Shown here in pieces: positions 1 to 8,138 of a stretch of 64,000 bases of DNA. Every line of letters begins with the position of its first letter. Position 1 is the stretch's first letter. The stretch comes from Limnohabitans sp. Rim11 (GTDB lineage: Bacteria > Pseudomonadota > Gammaproteobacteria > Burkholderiales > Burkholderiaceae_C), in NCBI RefSeq assembly GCF_001269365.1, contig NZ_CXOM01000001.1:62090-126089 (forward strand). The letters run 5' to 3'. A program made the position numbers and the translations under genes. Below the pieces are notes generated by a model that saw nothing but the letters and a program-made list of their open reading frames with translations, had not been told where the DNA came from and ran no database searches.

Positions 1-846
1 GGCCACCACAGCGGGAGGCGTGGCTGCGGGGGCTACCAAGCCCCACCAAGTGTCCACTTCAAAACCTTTGAGGGTTTCTGACATGGCCGGTATTTCTGGC
101 AAGGAAGCACTTCTTTGCGCGGTGGTGACGGCCAATGCTTTGAGTTTGCCAGCTTTGATATTGGCCGCGGCTGTGGCCAGGTTGTCAAAGTTGAAATCGA
201 CTTGTCCCGACAAAAGTGCCAGCTGTGCGGGGTTGCCGCCGTTGTAGGGAATGTGGACGGCAAAAATACCAGCATCGCGTTTGAACATTTCGGCTGCCAA
301 GTGACCCGCGCTGCCATTGCCGCCAGAACCGACATTCAATTTGCCTGGGTTAACTTTTGCATAGGCAATCAAATCGGACAGCGTGTTGATCTTGAGGCGC
401 TGCGCAGTCTCAGCATTCATCACTAGCACATTGGGCACACGCACCATTTGCGTGATGCCCACAAAGTCGTTAGCCGCGTTGAATGGCATCTTGCTGAACA
501 ACCAAGGATTGATGGCGTGTGTAGCCACGGCAGCAATGCCAATGGTGTAGCCGTCAGCGGGTGCTTTGGCCACGATGTCGACGCCTAAGTTGCCACCAGC
601 GCCGGGCTTGTTGTCAATGATGACGGTTCCCAAGGTGTCTTTGACCCGTTCAGCCAATGCACGGGCTGTGACATCGATGGGGCCGCCTGGTGCATAAGGC
701 ACCACCAAGCGGATAGGCTTGGAAAGAGGTACGTTTGCAGGTGTGTTTGTTTGTGCCTGAACTGGCACAATGCTAGAGGCACAGACACTGATCAAACCTA
801 GCAGCGATTTCAACAGCATGCGCTTTGAATGAGAGTTTTTGAGCAT
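1..846 (-). CDS. Bug-family (TctC-like) tripartite tricarboxylate transporter substrate-binding protein, 3'-truncated by window edge
   Basis: Periplasmic solute-binding protein of the Bug/TctC type, which captures carboxylates or other small anions. The frame is open from an ATG at 846 to base 1 with no stop, giving 282 codons; the family is usually about 320-330 residues, so roughly 40 C-terminal residues lie outside the window. Visible are an Arg/Lys-rich start and a hydrophobic core consistent with a signal peptide ending near residue 32 (VQAQ), the family motif VVPYAPGGPxD at about 48-58, and DNKPGAGGNLG at about 78-88. Its start codon shares one base with the stop of the upstream reductase (TGATG), so the two are almost certainly co-transcribed and translationally coupled. 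No membrane partners (TctA/TctB) are in view, which is normal for Bug proteins; the ligand cannot be told. Confidence 0.93.
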   Translation of the reverse strand, partial: MLKNSHSKRMLLKSLLGLISVCASSIVPVQAQTNTPANVPLSKPIRLVVPYAPGGPIDVTARALAERVKDTLGTVIIDNKPGAGGNLGVDIVAKAPADGYTIGIAAVATHAINPWLFSKMPFNAANDFVGITQMVRVPNVLVMNAETAQRLKINTLSDLIAYAKVNPGKLNVGSGGNGSAGHLAAEMFKRDAGIFAVHIPYNGGNPAQLALLSGQVDFNFDNLATAAANIKAGKLKALAVTTAQRSASLPEIPAMSETLKGFEVDTWWGLVAPAATPPAVVA

Positions 847-1892
847 CATGCAGACTCCTTGGCTTTGTCGGCCTCTGTGGTAAATGAATCAGCAAAAAAG
901 GCTTCTTCGGGCAGGCCCGCTTTGCCAATGTAATCGGCCCGTGCCGAGTCCACCACGATGGGTGCGCCGCAGGCATAAACTTGATGGCCGCTTAAATCTG
1001 GGAAGTCTTGCAAAACCGCTTGATGAACAAAACCTGTGCGACCTGTCCAAGCATCTTCTGGCAAAGCGTTAGAGACAACGGGGATGTATTTCAATTGGGG
1101 CATGTTCTGAACTTGCGCTTCGACCCAATCGCTCATGTACAAATCGGAGGGACGGCGGCCGCCCCAATACAAAGTAGCAGGGCGTGTGATGCCTTTGTGT
1201 TGCATGTGTTCGATGAGGGCTTTGATCGGTGCAAAGCCTGTGCCAGAAGCCAACAAAATAATCGGTGCATCTGAGTCTTCGCGCAAAAAGAAGCTGCCGT
1301 AGGGCCCTTCAATTCGAAGGATGTCTTTTTCCTTCATGGTGCTGAACACCACATCGGTAAATTTACCGCCAGGCATGTGCCTGATGTGCAATTCGACTTT
1401 GGGCGCAGCAGGATCCAAGGTGTGAGGCGCATTGGCCATGCTGTAGCTTCTGCGTGAGCCATCGCGCAACAAAAACTCCACATACTGCCCGGCATGAAAT
1501 TTCATGACGTCAGTGGCGGGTAGTTGCATGAAGACGGACATCACATCGTCCGATTTTTTCTCGAGGCTGACTACGCGCACTGGCATTTTTTTGATGGGGA
1601 AACTGCCTTCTTCGGTCACTTGGCGTGATTCCAAAACTACATCGCTTTGCGCTGTAGAGCAGCAAGTCAAAATCAGCCCCTGAGCTTCTTCCTCGGCACT
1701 AAGGGCTTTGGCTTGGTGTTCGCCATGAATCACAGTGCCTGATAGTTTCTTGCATTTGCAAGAACCGCAAGCACCGTCTTTGCAGCCGTAGGGCAGGCCA
1801 ATGCCCTGACGGATGCCAGCTGCCAACAAAGTTTCGGAGGCATCTGCACTGAAAATACGGCCACTGGGTTGAACGCTGATTTGAAAGCTCAT
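846..1892 (-). CDS. Ferredoxin-type NAD(P)H oxidoreductase (2Fe-2S + FAD + NAD domains; CDP-6-deoxy-glucoseen reductase-like)
   Basis: Single-chain electron-transfer flavoprotein of 348 residues. The N-terminal plant-type ferredoxin domain carries C37, C42, C45 and C77 in the CX4CX2C...C arrangement. The FAD-binding barrel follows with RSYSMA at about 148-153, then GPYG at 196-199 and the NAD-binding GTGFAP at 217-222. Homologues in Burkholderiales are usually annotated as CDP-6-deoxy-delta-3,4-glucoseen reductase or as the reductase of a ring-hydroxylating oxygenase. No deoxysugar genes are nearby, so the first name describes similarity only. It overlaps the downstream Bug-protein gene by one base. 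It diverges from the epimerase-like gene across a 44-bp gap that must hold both promoters. Confidence 0.9.
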   Translation of the reverse strand: MSFQISVQPSGRIFSADASETLLAAGIRQGIGLPYGCKDGACGSCKCKKLSGTVIHGEHQAKALSAEEEAQGLILTCCSTAQSDVVLESRQVTEEGSFPIKKMPVRVVSLEKKSDDVMSVFMQLPATDVMKFHAGQYVEFLLRDGSRRSYSMANAPHTLDPAAPKVELHIRHMPGGKFTDVVFSTMKEKDILRIEGPYGSFFLREDSDAPIILLASGTGFAPIKALIEHMQHKGITRPATLYWGGRRPSDLYMSDWVEAQVQNMPQLKYIPVVSNALPEDAWTGRTGFVHQAVLQDFPDLSGHQVYACGAPIVVDSARADYIGKAGLPEEAFFADSFTTEADKAKESA

Positions 1893-1936
1893 CTTTTCGG
1901 TATCCTAGGGGGTCATCAATTTGTGAATCCCTGATT

Positions 1937-2893
1937 TTGCCCTCAAACCAAACCCCTTTGGGCGCTTTGCCCTCCCGCTTTCGAAAAGAACGGGTCTTGA
2001 TCGTCGGCTGTGGCGATGTGGGGCAGCGTGCTGCCAAACAATTGGTGGGCCGCACAAAGGTCATGGCCTTGACTTCTAGTCCAGACAAGCTAGCCGATTT
2101 CAGGGCGCAGGGTATCACCCCCGTATTGGGCAATTTGGACTTTCCCGAAACCCTGCAACGGCTGTCTGGTTGGGCCACAAGGGTCTTGCACTTGGCGCCG
2201 CCACCTTCCGATCGTGTGGGCGATTGGTCTACCGACCCCAGAACTTTGAATTTGACCAGGGCACTCAAAAAAAGAATGTTGCCCCAGTCTTTGGTCTATG
2301 GGTCAACCAGCGGTGTGTATGGCGACTGTCAGGGGCAATGGGTTTCTGAGTCTCAACCTGTCAAGCCACACACCCCCAGGGCCATGCGCCGTGTCGATGC
2401 CGAAAAGGTGGTGCGGTATTTGGGGCGTTCGGGGGTGCGTACATCTATCTTGCGCATTCCTGGCATTTATGCGCCTGACCGTGTCAATGGCACGCCGCGC
2501 GAGAGGATTCTCAAGGGAACGCCTGTACTGGTAGAGCAAGACGATGTGTACACCAACCACATTCATTCCGATGATTTGGCCCGAGCTTGCGTGGCGACAC
2601 TTTGGCGCGGCAAGTCTCAGCGCGTATTTCATGTGAGTGACGATACGCATTTAAAGATGGGCGATTATTTTGATGCCGCTGCCGATCTCATGGGCCTCAA
2701 GCGCCCGCCACGCGTGCCGAGAAGCCAAGCGCAAGAAAGGTTGCCACTGATGTTGTTGAGCTTCATGAGTGAATCGCGGCGGCTTCGCAATGATCGGCTG
2801 AAGAAAGAATTGCGAGTGACATTAAAGTACTCGAGCATTCAAGAAGGTTTAAAGTCGATGGCCGCCTCAAATGCAAATAGGTCGGGCGGCTGA
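1937..2893 (+). CDS. NAD-dependent epimerase/dehydratase-family protein (YeeZ-like extended SDR)
   Basis: Rossmann-fold protein of 318 residues with an N-terminal nucleotide-binding motif GCGDVG at about 24-29 and the extended-SDR segment Y-GSTSGVYGD at about 121-130, where STS is followed by a YG pair. It resembles the YeeZ/COG0451-type proteins that are common as singletons in Burkholderiales and whose substrate is unknown. The only start compatible with the full Rossmann fold is a TTG at 1937; no ATG lies upstream in frame. It diverges from the ferredoxin-type reductase and converges on the small membrane protein. The function is a fold-level inference. Confidence 0.8.
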   Translation: MPSNQTPLGALPSRFRKERVLIVGCGDVGQRAAKQLVGRTKVMALTSSPDKLADFRAQGITPVLGNLDFPETLQRLSGWATRVLHLAPPPSDRVGDWSTDPRTLNLTRALKKRMLPQSLVYGSTSGVYGDCQGQWVSESQPVKPHTPRAMRRVDAEKVVRYLGRSGVRTSILRIPGIYAPDRVNGTPRERILKGTPVLVEQDDVYTNHIHSDDLARACVATLWRGKSQRVFHVSDDTHLKMGDYFDAAADLMGLKRPPRVPRSQAQERLPLMLLSFMSESRRLRNDRLKKELRVTLKYSSIQEGLKSMAASNANRSGG

Positions 2894-2943
2894 GTCATAG
2901 CACATTCGTGCGACTTTTAAGGTCAGCCTGCCTTAGACAGCGC

Positions 2944-3498
2944 TTAGTTTTTGGGCTGAGAAGGCGTAGAAAAATTGAAGCCTTTTTTTTCCAAATAGTC
3001 GAGGCTGGCTTTAAAGAGATAGGCGCCAAGCAGTGCGCCGTTTAAGTCACCTAAAAACATCCACAGGCTTGTGGATGCATCAAAAAAATGTTTAATGTCA
3101 ATGAAGAGCCACGTGGCGTGGTGCAAAAGTGAATTGCACAGGGCATAAGTAACTGTGACGATGGCTAAATCTTTGAGCGAAGTCAGTTGCACACGGCGAT
3201 TGAAATAAATTCTAAATCCCATCATGGCAACAAGCGGGCCTGCACAGGATGCGACTATGTTCAAGAGCGCAATGCTCAGGGGTTCGTCGAACCACTCCAT
3301 CAGGATGAAGCCACCCAAAAGGGTGGCTATCGTGCCGTAAAAGGGTCCCATGACCAATATGTTGAAGAGGCGCAGAAAAGCTGGGAGGTAAATCAGCGAA
3401 ACATGGGAGTTGATGTTGGCAAAATCAAACAGCCAAGCATTCATGCCGTGTGCAAGGGGAAACACAACAGCCAGAACAATGATGATGAGGAAATTCAT
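2944..3498 (-). CDS. Small integral membrane protein, possibly MASE1-like, directly downstream of tRNA-Leu
   Basis: Not recognised with confidence. The 184-residue protein starts MNFLIIIVLAVVFPL and has about five hydrophobic segments, ending in a short polar tail (EKKGFNFSTPSQPKN). The pattern of loops such as IYLPAFLRLFNILVMGP recalls half of a MASE1-type sensory membrane domain, but no output domain is attached. The open frame continues upstream to 3612, yet that extension translates tRNA-Leu itself, so the ATG at 3498 is chosen. It begins only 35 bp after the 3' end of tRNA-Leu with no terminator visible between, so it may be read from the tRNA promoter. It converges on the epimerase-like gene. 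Confidence 0.65.
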   Translation of the reverse strand: MNFLIIIVLAVVFPLAHGMNAWLFDFANINSHVSLIYLPAFLRLFNILVMGPFYGTIATLLGGFILMEWFDEPLSIALLNIVASCAGPLVAMMGFRIYFNRRVQLTSLKDLAIVTVTYALCNSLLHHATWLFIDIKHFFDASTSLWMFLGDLNGALLGAYLFKASLDYLEKKGFNFSTPSQPKN

Positions 3499-3533
3499 TT
3501 CGCAATGAGTAAGGTTCGAATCGCTGTATTCGA

Positions 3534-3618
3534 TGGTGCCCGAGGCCGGAATCGAACCGGCACGCCTTGCGGCGGGGGATTTTGAGTCCCCTGCGTCTAC
3601 CAATTTCACCACCCGGGC
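3534..3618 (-). tRNA. tRNA-Leu, anticodon CAA
   Basis: The 85-nt sequence on the minus strand begins GCCCGGG and ends with an encoded CCA (plus-strand TGG at 3534-3536). The acceptor arm pairs GCCCGGG with CUCGGGC through one G-U pair. The anticodon loop CTCAAAA is closed by GGGGA/TCCCC, giving anticodon CAA, which reads UUG. The T arm contains GGTTCGATTCC, and the long variable arm (CCGCCGCAAGGCG) is expected for a leucine tRNA. The plus-strand complement explains why an open frame appears to run through this region. This is a structure read by eye; it has all expected arms. Confidence 0.95.
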
Positions 3619-3635
3619 GGATTGCGAAGACAGCG

Positions 3636-3641
3636 ATTATG
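3636..3641 (-). promoter_or_regulatory. Candidate -10 box for tRNA-Leu
   Basis: CATAAT on the minus strand lies 17 bp upstream of the mature tRNA 5' end, with a GC-containing discriminator (CGC) after it as in stable-RNA promoters. No good -35 hexamer is seen, because the upstream bases are A/T-rich (an A tract that may act as an UP-like element). The call rests on position and the -10 match only. Confidence 0.4.
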
Positions 3642-3729
3642 ACATATTTTTTTAGAAAATTTGAGTTCCTTTCATTCAAAGATACAGCAGATTTCACAGT
3701 GGTCATTCAATTTAGTTAGGATGTCCCTC

Positions 3730-5475
3730 ATGACCTCATTGGAATTAACCCTTTTGTATTTATTGGCTGCAGTGCTGGGCGTGGTGGGTTGCCGATTTCT
3801 GAAGTTGCCCCCAATGTTGGGTTACTTGGTGGTGGGTGTGGTCATTGGCCCCAATGCGCTGGCGTTTGCGCAAAGCTCTGAGGGCATTCGCCACCTGGCA
3901 GAGTTTGGTGTTGTGTTTCTTATGTTTGTCATCGGGCTCGAATTCAATCTGCCTAAATTGAAAGCCATGCGGCGGTTTGTGTTTGGACTGGGTTTATTTC
4001 AGGTGGTCCTCACTATTTGCATGGTGACAACTGTTTCTGTTTTCCTTAGCGTCATGGCCCCTACTTTGTGGGGCATGAGTTGGCAAACAGCTTTGACTTT
4101 GGCAGGCGCTTTGGCCATGAGCAGCACCGCCATTGTCATTAAGCTGATGTCTGACCGGCTGGAGCTGGACTCTGAATACGGCAAGCGTGTGCTGGGCGTC
4201 TTGTTGTTTCAAGACTTGGCCGTCGTGCCCTTGCTGGTCTTGATTCCTGCACTCAATGCGCCGCCAGAAGAGTTAATGACGGCTTTGTTTTTTGCAGCTG
4301 CCAAAGCAGTTGTGTTGATCACCCTTTTGTTAACGGGTGGGCAGCGAGTCATGCGTTGGTGGCTGTTGTTGGTGGCTCGCCGTCAAACGGAAGAATTGTT
4401 TGTCCTGAATGTTTTGTTAATTACCTTGGGGCTGGCTTGGTTAACGGAGCTCGCAGGCTTGAGTCTGGCCTTGGGTGCCTTTGTAGCGGGTATGTTGATC
4501 TCTGAGACTGAGTTCAAACATCGCGTTGAAACAGATATCAAACCTTTTCACGATGTCTTGTTAGGTTTGTTCTTCATTACGATTGGCATGATGCTCGATT
4601 GGCGCATCATTTGGGATCGTTGGGCATTCGTCTTATTTTTGGTCACGCTGCCCGTCGTCTTTAAGTTTGTCTTGATTGCCGCACTGACCCGGATGGGTGG
4701 CGCTAGTGAAGGTATTTCGTTGCGCACGGGCTTGTATTTGGCGCAGGCAGGCGAATTCGGATTTGTGTTGCTCACACTGGGCAATCAACACAACTTGATT
4801 CCGCCAGATTGGTTGAATCCTGTTTTGGCCAGCATGGTGCTTTCGATGATGGCCACGCCTTTCATCATCATGCATGCCAATCAGTGGGTCATGAAATGGT
4901 CTGCCAGTGACTGGCTTGAGCAGTCACTTGAGATGACGCAGTTGGCGCAAAAAAGCATCAACACCGAAAAGCACATCATCATTTGCGGCTATGGCCGATG
5001 TGGTCAAAATTTGGCCAAGTTGTTGAAGACGCAAGAGATTCCTTACCTGGCATTGGACTTGGATCCCGATCGTGTCAATCGCGCTATTTCTCAAGGTGAT
5101 CATGTCGCCTATGGCGATGCGGCCAGACTGCAATCTCTGATGGCGGTCGGGTTGGAGCGCGCCAGTGCGGTGGTCATCACTTATTTAGACAATGCCTCTG
5201 CCTTCAAGGTCTTGGATTTGGCGCGAGAGCATGCACCCCATGTGCCTGTGGTGGTCAGAACGCAAGACGATCACGATTTGGCCAAGTTTCAAGCAGCTGG
5301 CGCTTCAGAGGTTGTGCCAGAAACCATCGAAGGTTCTTTGATGTTGGCAACGCATGCGCTTGCTTTGGTGGGTGTTCCGATGAAACGCGTGATCAGAATG
5401 GTTCAAGCTCAAAGACTTCAGCGCTATGAACTGTTGCGCGATTTTGATCCGGGTGAAAAAGCCGAAGAAAAATAG
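3730..5475 (+). CDS. CPA2-family cation:proton antiporter with TrkA-N domain (KefB/KefC-type)
   Basis: Inner-membrane K+(or Na+)/H+ antiporter of about 581 residues. The first ~385 residues form the 12- to 13-helix exchanger domain. A TrkA-N NAD-binding domain begins near residue 415 with GYGRCG at about 421-426 and an acidic residue at the end of the second strand (DLDPD), a typical ligand-gated regulatory domain. Possible starts are TTG 3661, ATG 3721 and ATG 3730. The last is chosen because TTAGG at 3716-3720 then sits at a normal ribosome-binding distance. No ancillary KefF/KefG flavoprotein is adjacent, so glutathione gating as in E. coli cannot be assumed. It diverges from tRNA-Leu. Confidence 0.9.
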   Translation: MTSLELTLLYLLAAVLGVVGCRFLKLPPMLGYLVVGVVIGPNALAFAQSSEGIRHLAEFGVVFLMFVIGLEFNLPKLKAMRRFVFGLGLFQVVLTICMVTTVSVFLSVMAPTLWGMSWQTALTLAGALAMSSTAIVIKLMSDRLELDSEYGKRVLGVLLFQDLAVVPLLVLIPALNAPPEELMTALFFAAAKAVVLITLLLTGGQRVMRWWLLLVARRQTEELFVLNVLLITLGLAWLTELAGLSLALGAFVAGMLISETEFKHRVETDIKPFHDVLLGLFFITIGMMLDWRIIWDRWAFVLFLVTLPVVFKFVLIAALTRMGGASEGISLRTGLYLAQAGEFGFVLLTLGNQHNLIPPDWLNPVLASMVLSMMATPFIIMHANQWVMKWSASDWLEQSLEMTQLAQKSINTEKHIIICGYGRCGQNLAKLLKTQEIPYLALDLDPDRVNRAISQGDHVAYGDAARLQSLMAVGLERASAVVITYLDNASAFKVLDLAREHAPHVPVVVRTQDDHDLAKFQAAGASEVVPETIEGSLMLATHALALVGVPMKRVIRMVQAQRLQRYELLRDFDPGEKAEEK

Positions 5476-5660
5476 TTTGATTTTTAAATGATCATGAACA
5501 CTGGCGTAGCCACTTTTTTGTTATTTTTAGGCATTCGGAAATTTTTCAGTCGAAATCGTTGCTGAATAAAATCAGCTTGCACAAAAGCTTGAGTGCAGGG
5601 TTGTCTTCTAGGCTGGACTCGTTGACGGCCACCCAACAACATCAAAGCCGCCAAAAAATG

Positions 5661-5688
5661 ACCCAATACGCCCAACTTTTAATTGGGT
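5661..5688 (-). terminator. Probable intrinsic terminator after the lactonase gene
   Basis: On the minus strand ACCCAAT and ATTGGGT form a 7-bp stem around a 14-nt loop, followed by CATTTTTTGG. An alternative inner stem (CCCAA/TTGGG) overlaps it. It lies 13 bp after the lactonase stop and faces the 3' end of the antiporter gene, so it would end the leftward sugar operon. Confidence 0.5.
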
Positions 5689-5700
5689 AAATAAACAAGT

Positions 5701-6540
5701 TCAAAGTTTGTAGATATTTTTTGCATTGATGCCAAGTATCAAATCTTGTTCGCCCTTGCTGTAGTGTGCTATCAGCTTGAGACTAAATTCCCGCCACGCC
5801 GAATACGATCCGGCCAGTTCCAAAACTGGCCAGTCGCTGCCCCAAATCAATCGGTGAGGCGTCCAAATTTCAAGCAAGGCTTTGCCCCATGGCTGTACTG
5901 ATACAACGGGCTGACCCCTGGCTGCTTCAGTCCAAAGTCCCGAAAGCTTGCACATGACTTGGTGATTGTCTGTCGCTTGGGCAAGCTGTTTCATTTGATT
6001 TTCCCAACTCAACATTTCAGACTTATGGATGATGGGTTTAGCGCCGTGGTCGATCACAATTTTTAAGCTTGGATGGGCGCGTGACACTGCCAAAATCTGT
6101 TGGATATGAATCGGCTTGATCAGTGCATCTAAAACCAAATTGCGTTCTGCCATGGCATTCAAGACGGGTTGAATCTGGGGCTGCAAAATCCAATTGGGAT
6201 CAGCAATGTCTTGTAGCATGGGTCTGAGGCCTTTGAGCTTAGGCGATGCAGCGCACAGTGCCACCTTGTGGATGGCGTCCTCGGCCAGCATGTCGATCCA
6301 TCCAACAACCCCTTTGACCATAGGATGCATGTGGGCCTGATGCAATAAAAACAGAGTTTCTTCAAAGGTGGGTGCAGCTTGTACCAAAACACCGCCCTTG
6401 ATCTTGTGCACATCAGCCTGATTAGCCCAGTCAGAAATCTTGACATCGCGATAGATAGGCCAAAGTTCTGGCGTTAACCAGTCGTAATCGCCACGGTCCA
6501 GTTGCCACGCGTGAAAGTGGGCGTCGATCATTTGCGTCAT
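5701..6540 (-). CDS. Amidohydrolase-2 (COG3618) sugar lactonase, probable L-fucono-1,5-lactonase
   Basis: Predicted to hydrolyse an aldono-1,5-lactone to its acid in the cytoplasm. The 279-residue length and overall pattern fit the COG3618 branch of the amidohydrolase superfamily, whose characterised members include the L-fucono-1,5-lactonase of Burkholderia multivorans. Visible are the metal-binding HxH near the start (H8, H10 in DAHFHAW), the DHGAKP segment in mid-protein and the GSDWP motif with D236. The ATG sits 11 bp after the stop of the upstream aldo/keto reductase, so the two form an operon that makes and then opens the lactone. FucU encoded 1.2 kb away supports a fucose-type substrate. 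L-galactono-, L-rhamnono- or D-arabinono-lactones remain alternatives. Confidence 0.85.
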   Translation of the reverse strand: MTQMIDAHFHAWQLDRGDYDWLTPELWPIYRDVKISDWANQADVHKIKGGVLVQAAPTFEETLFLLHQAHMHPMVKGVVGWIDMLAEDAIHKVALCAASPKLKGLRPMLQDIADPNWILQPQIQPVLNAMAERNLVLDALIKPIHIQQILAVSRAHPSLKIVIDHGAKPIIHKSEMLSWENQMKQLAQATDNHQVMCKLSGLWTEAARGQPVVSVQPWGKALLEIWTPHRLIWGSDWPVLELAGSYSAWREFSLKLIAHYSKGEQDLILGINAKNIYKL

Positions 6541-6551
6541 GCTTCAGAAAA

Positions 6552-7565
6552 TTAGGTGGGAGTTGGTGCTTCTTCAGGGATTAAGTGAGCGCTTTTGAGC
6601 TGGCGCCAAAATTCGGAAGGTATTGACTCTTTTTCTGCTAATCGCGATTCCTGCCATTCAAGTTCAGAGCGAATTCCCAGCATAACGATGTGAGTTGCTG
6701 GATGTGCCAATGCAAATTGCAAGGCGGCCGATCTTAAATTCACAGAAAACAAATCGGCAATATTTTGAATTTTGAACGCTTTTTGTAGCCACGCCTCACT
6801 GGCTGGCGCATAGTTGAAAGTCACTTGTGAGTCTGGCAGCAATCTCTTAGCCAAAATGCCAGAGTTGTAAACTCCGCCCAATGCCAAAGAGACTTGCCTA
6901 CTTAACAGCTCGGGCAAGAGTTGGGACAAAGCGGAAGTGTCTAGAAGCGTGTATCGGCCAGCTAACATTAGGGTATCAAAGTCAGCGTCCTTGAGAGCAT
7001 TTAAGACCACTTTGTGATCGTTCACGCCCAACCCAATGTGAGTTATTAAACCTTCTTGCTTGAGTTGGCCAAGCGTTGGCAAGGTCTCAGAGATGACTTG
7101 GTGAAAAACTGTTTTGTAATTCTCGCCATGAGTTGCTTCGTCAATGTCGTGCACATAAACTGCATCCAAACGCGACAAGCCCAATCTAGTCAAGCTGTCC
7201 TCAATGCTTTTTCGGACGCCTGATCCTGAAAAATCCCAGTGCTGTACAAAAGACAAACCGTCTACATAGCTGAACTGTTGTCGAGGAACTTGGTGGGAGG
7301 GCGTGAGAAGCCTGCCAACTTTAGATGAAATTTTGAAACTGTTTCTGTCTTTTTCTCCTAAAAATTGACCCAAGCGTTTCTCAGACAAGCCATGACCGTA
7401 ATGTGGCGCGGTGTCAAAACTGCGACATCCATCGTCCCAGGAAATCTTCAAGACCCTTTGGGTTTCATCCTCGGTCATGGGTGTGAATAAATTGCCCAAA
7501 GGGGCGCCACCTAAACCCAAGCGTGCACCGTCATTGCAATTGAAATAGGGTTTTGATAGATTCAT
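6552..7565 (-). CDS. Aldo/keto reductase, probable L-fucose (D-threo-aldose) 1-dehydrogenase
   Basis: Predicted NAD(P)-dependent oxidation of an aldose to its lactone. The 337-residue protein shows the full AKR tetrad: D51 and Y56 (DTAPHYG), K82 (SSKVGR) and H139 (YVHDID). It matches the D-threo-aldose 1-dehydrogenase/pyridoxal dehydrogenase branch, which acts on L-fucose, L-galactose and D-arabinose. An upstream TTG at 7604 is in frame, but the ATG at 7565 gives the usual length and is preferred, although neither has a clear ribosome-binding site. It heads the leftward operon with the lactonase and diverges from fucU across 128 bp. Characterised betaproteobacterial fucose pathways use an SDR dehydrogenase for this step, so an AKR would be a non-orthologous replacement. 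Confidence 0.85.
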   Translation of the reverse strand: MNLSKPYFNCNDGARLGLGGAPLGNLFTPMTEDETQRVLKISWDDGCRSFDTAPHYGHGLSEKRLGQFLGEKDRNSFKISSKVGRLLTPSHQVPRQQFSYVDGLSFVQHWDFSGSGVRKSIEDSLTRLGLSRLDAVYVHDIDEATHGENYKTVFHQVISETLPTLGQLKQEGLITHIGLGVNDHKVVLNALKDADFDTLMLAGRYTLLDTSALSQLLPELLSRQVSLALGGVYNSGILAKRLLPDSQVTFNYAPASEAWLQKAFKIQNIADLFSVNLRSAALQFALAHPATHIVMLGIRSELEWQESRLAEKESIPSEFWRQLKSAHLIPEEAPTPT

Positions 7566-7693
7566 AAAAGTTGGTTTTAGACTCGATCCTAGTGCGCAAG
7601 CCAATCAATGAAAAGCTTAGTTGTTGTTTAACGATACCAAGGGTAATTGCTAGGGCATTGAAGCATGCGCCCTAACTAACATGTTACCTATTC
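7566..7693. promoter_or_regulatory. Divergent control region of the fucose-type cluster with two small palindromes
   Basis: This 128-bp gap must carry promoters for both the leftward (dehydrogenase, lactonase) and rightward (fucU onward) operons. Two dyads stand out: TAACATGTTA at 7677-7686, just before the fucU start, and TACC-AAG-GGTA at 7635-7645. Either could be the operator of the GntR/FCD regulator encoded two genes downstream; that link is inference. No convincing sigma-70 hexamers were found by eye. Confidence 0.35.
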
Positions 7694-8134
7694 ATGCTAA
7701 AAAATTTGCCCCCCCTGTTAACACCGAACCTACTTTTTGGACTTTCCAAAATGGGGCATGGCGATTGGTTGGCCATTGTTGACGCCAATTTTCCGGCGCA
7801 CAGAGTTTCAGAGGAGGCCGGTGCAGAGCTCATCGTAATGCCGGGCCTGAGTACCACCTTGGTGCTTGAAGCCATTTTGCATGTATTTCCAATCGATAAT
7901 TTTGAAAAAAACAGCAGTTTGACCATGCAGGTCGTTGGTGATGTGTCCACAATGCCTGAGCCGGTTTCTGAATTCAGGCGCATGTTGAACCATCAGGGCG
8001 AGACCAATCCAGAAGCCATCGAGCGCTTTGCTTTCTATGAATTAGCGCGTACTTCATGCGTTGTGGTTCAAACGGGCGATTTACGCAAATACGCCAACAT
8101 CTTGCTTCGCAAGGGCGTCATTTCAGTTGATTGA
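7694..8134 (+). CDS. fucU: L-fucose mutarotase (RbsD/FucU family)
   Basis: Interconverts the alpha and beta anomers of a pyranose sugar. The 146-residue protein follows the FucU pattern closely: MLKxxxPLLTPxLL at the start, MGHGD with H22, D30 in DANFPAH, the FAFYELA segment, and the C-terminal KYANILLRKGVI, which parallels E. coli FucU. That favours FucU over ribose pyranase RbsD. Start ATG 7694 has no clear ribosome-binding site; the TAACATGTTA palindrome occupies that place. The regulator gene starts four bases after its stop. Mutarotation would feed one anomer to the aldose dehydrogenase encoded divergently. Confidence 0.9.
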   Translation: MLKNLPPLLTPNLLFGLSKMGHGDWLAIVDANFPAHRVSEEAGAELIVMPGLSTTLVLEAILHVFPIDNFEKNSSLTMQVVGDVSTMPEPVSEFRRMLNHQGETNPEAIERFAFYELARTSCVVVQTGDLRKYANILLRKGVISVD

Positions 8135-8138
8135 GATC

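Noticed and set aside
3499..3612. N-terminal extension of the small membrane protein frame (MVKLVDAGDSKSPAARR...)
   Set aside because: It is a translation of the tRNA-Leu gene; the protein is taken to start at 3498.
5484..5675. 63-codon minus-strand frame after the antiporter gene
   Set aside because: It overlaps the probable terminator of the lactonase operon, has no recognisable pattern and no ribosome-binding site.
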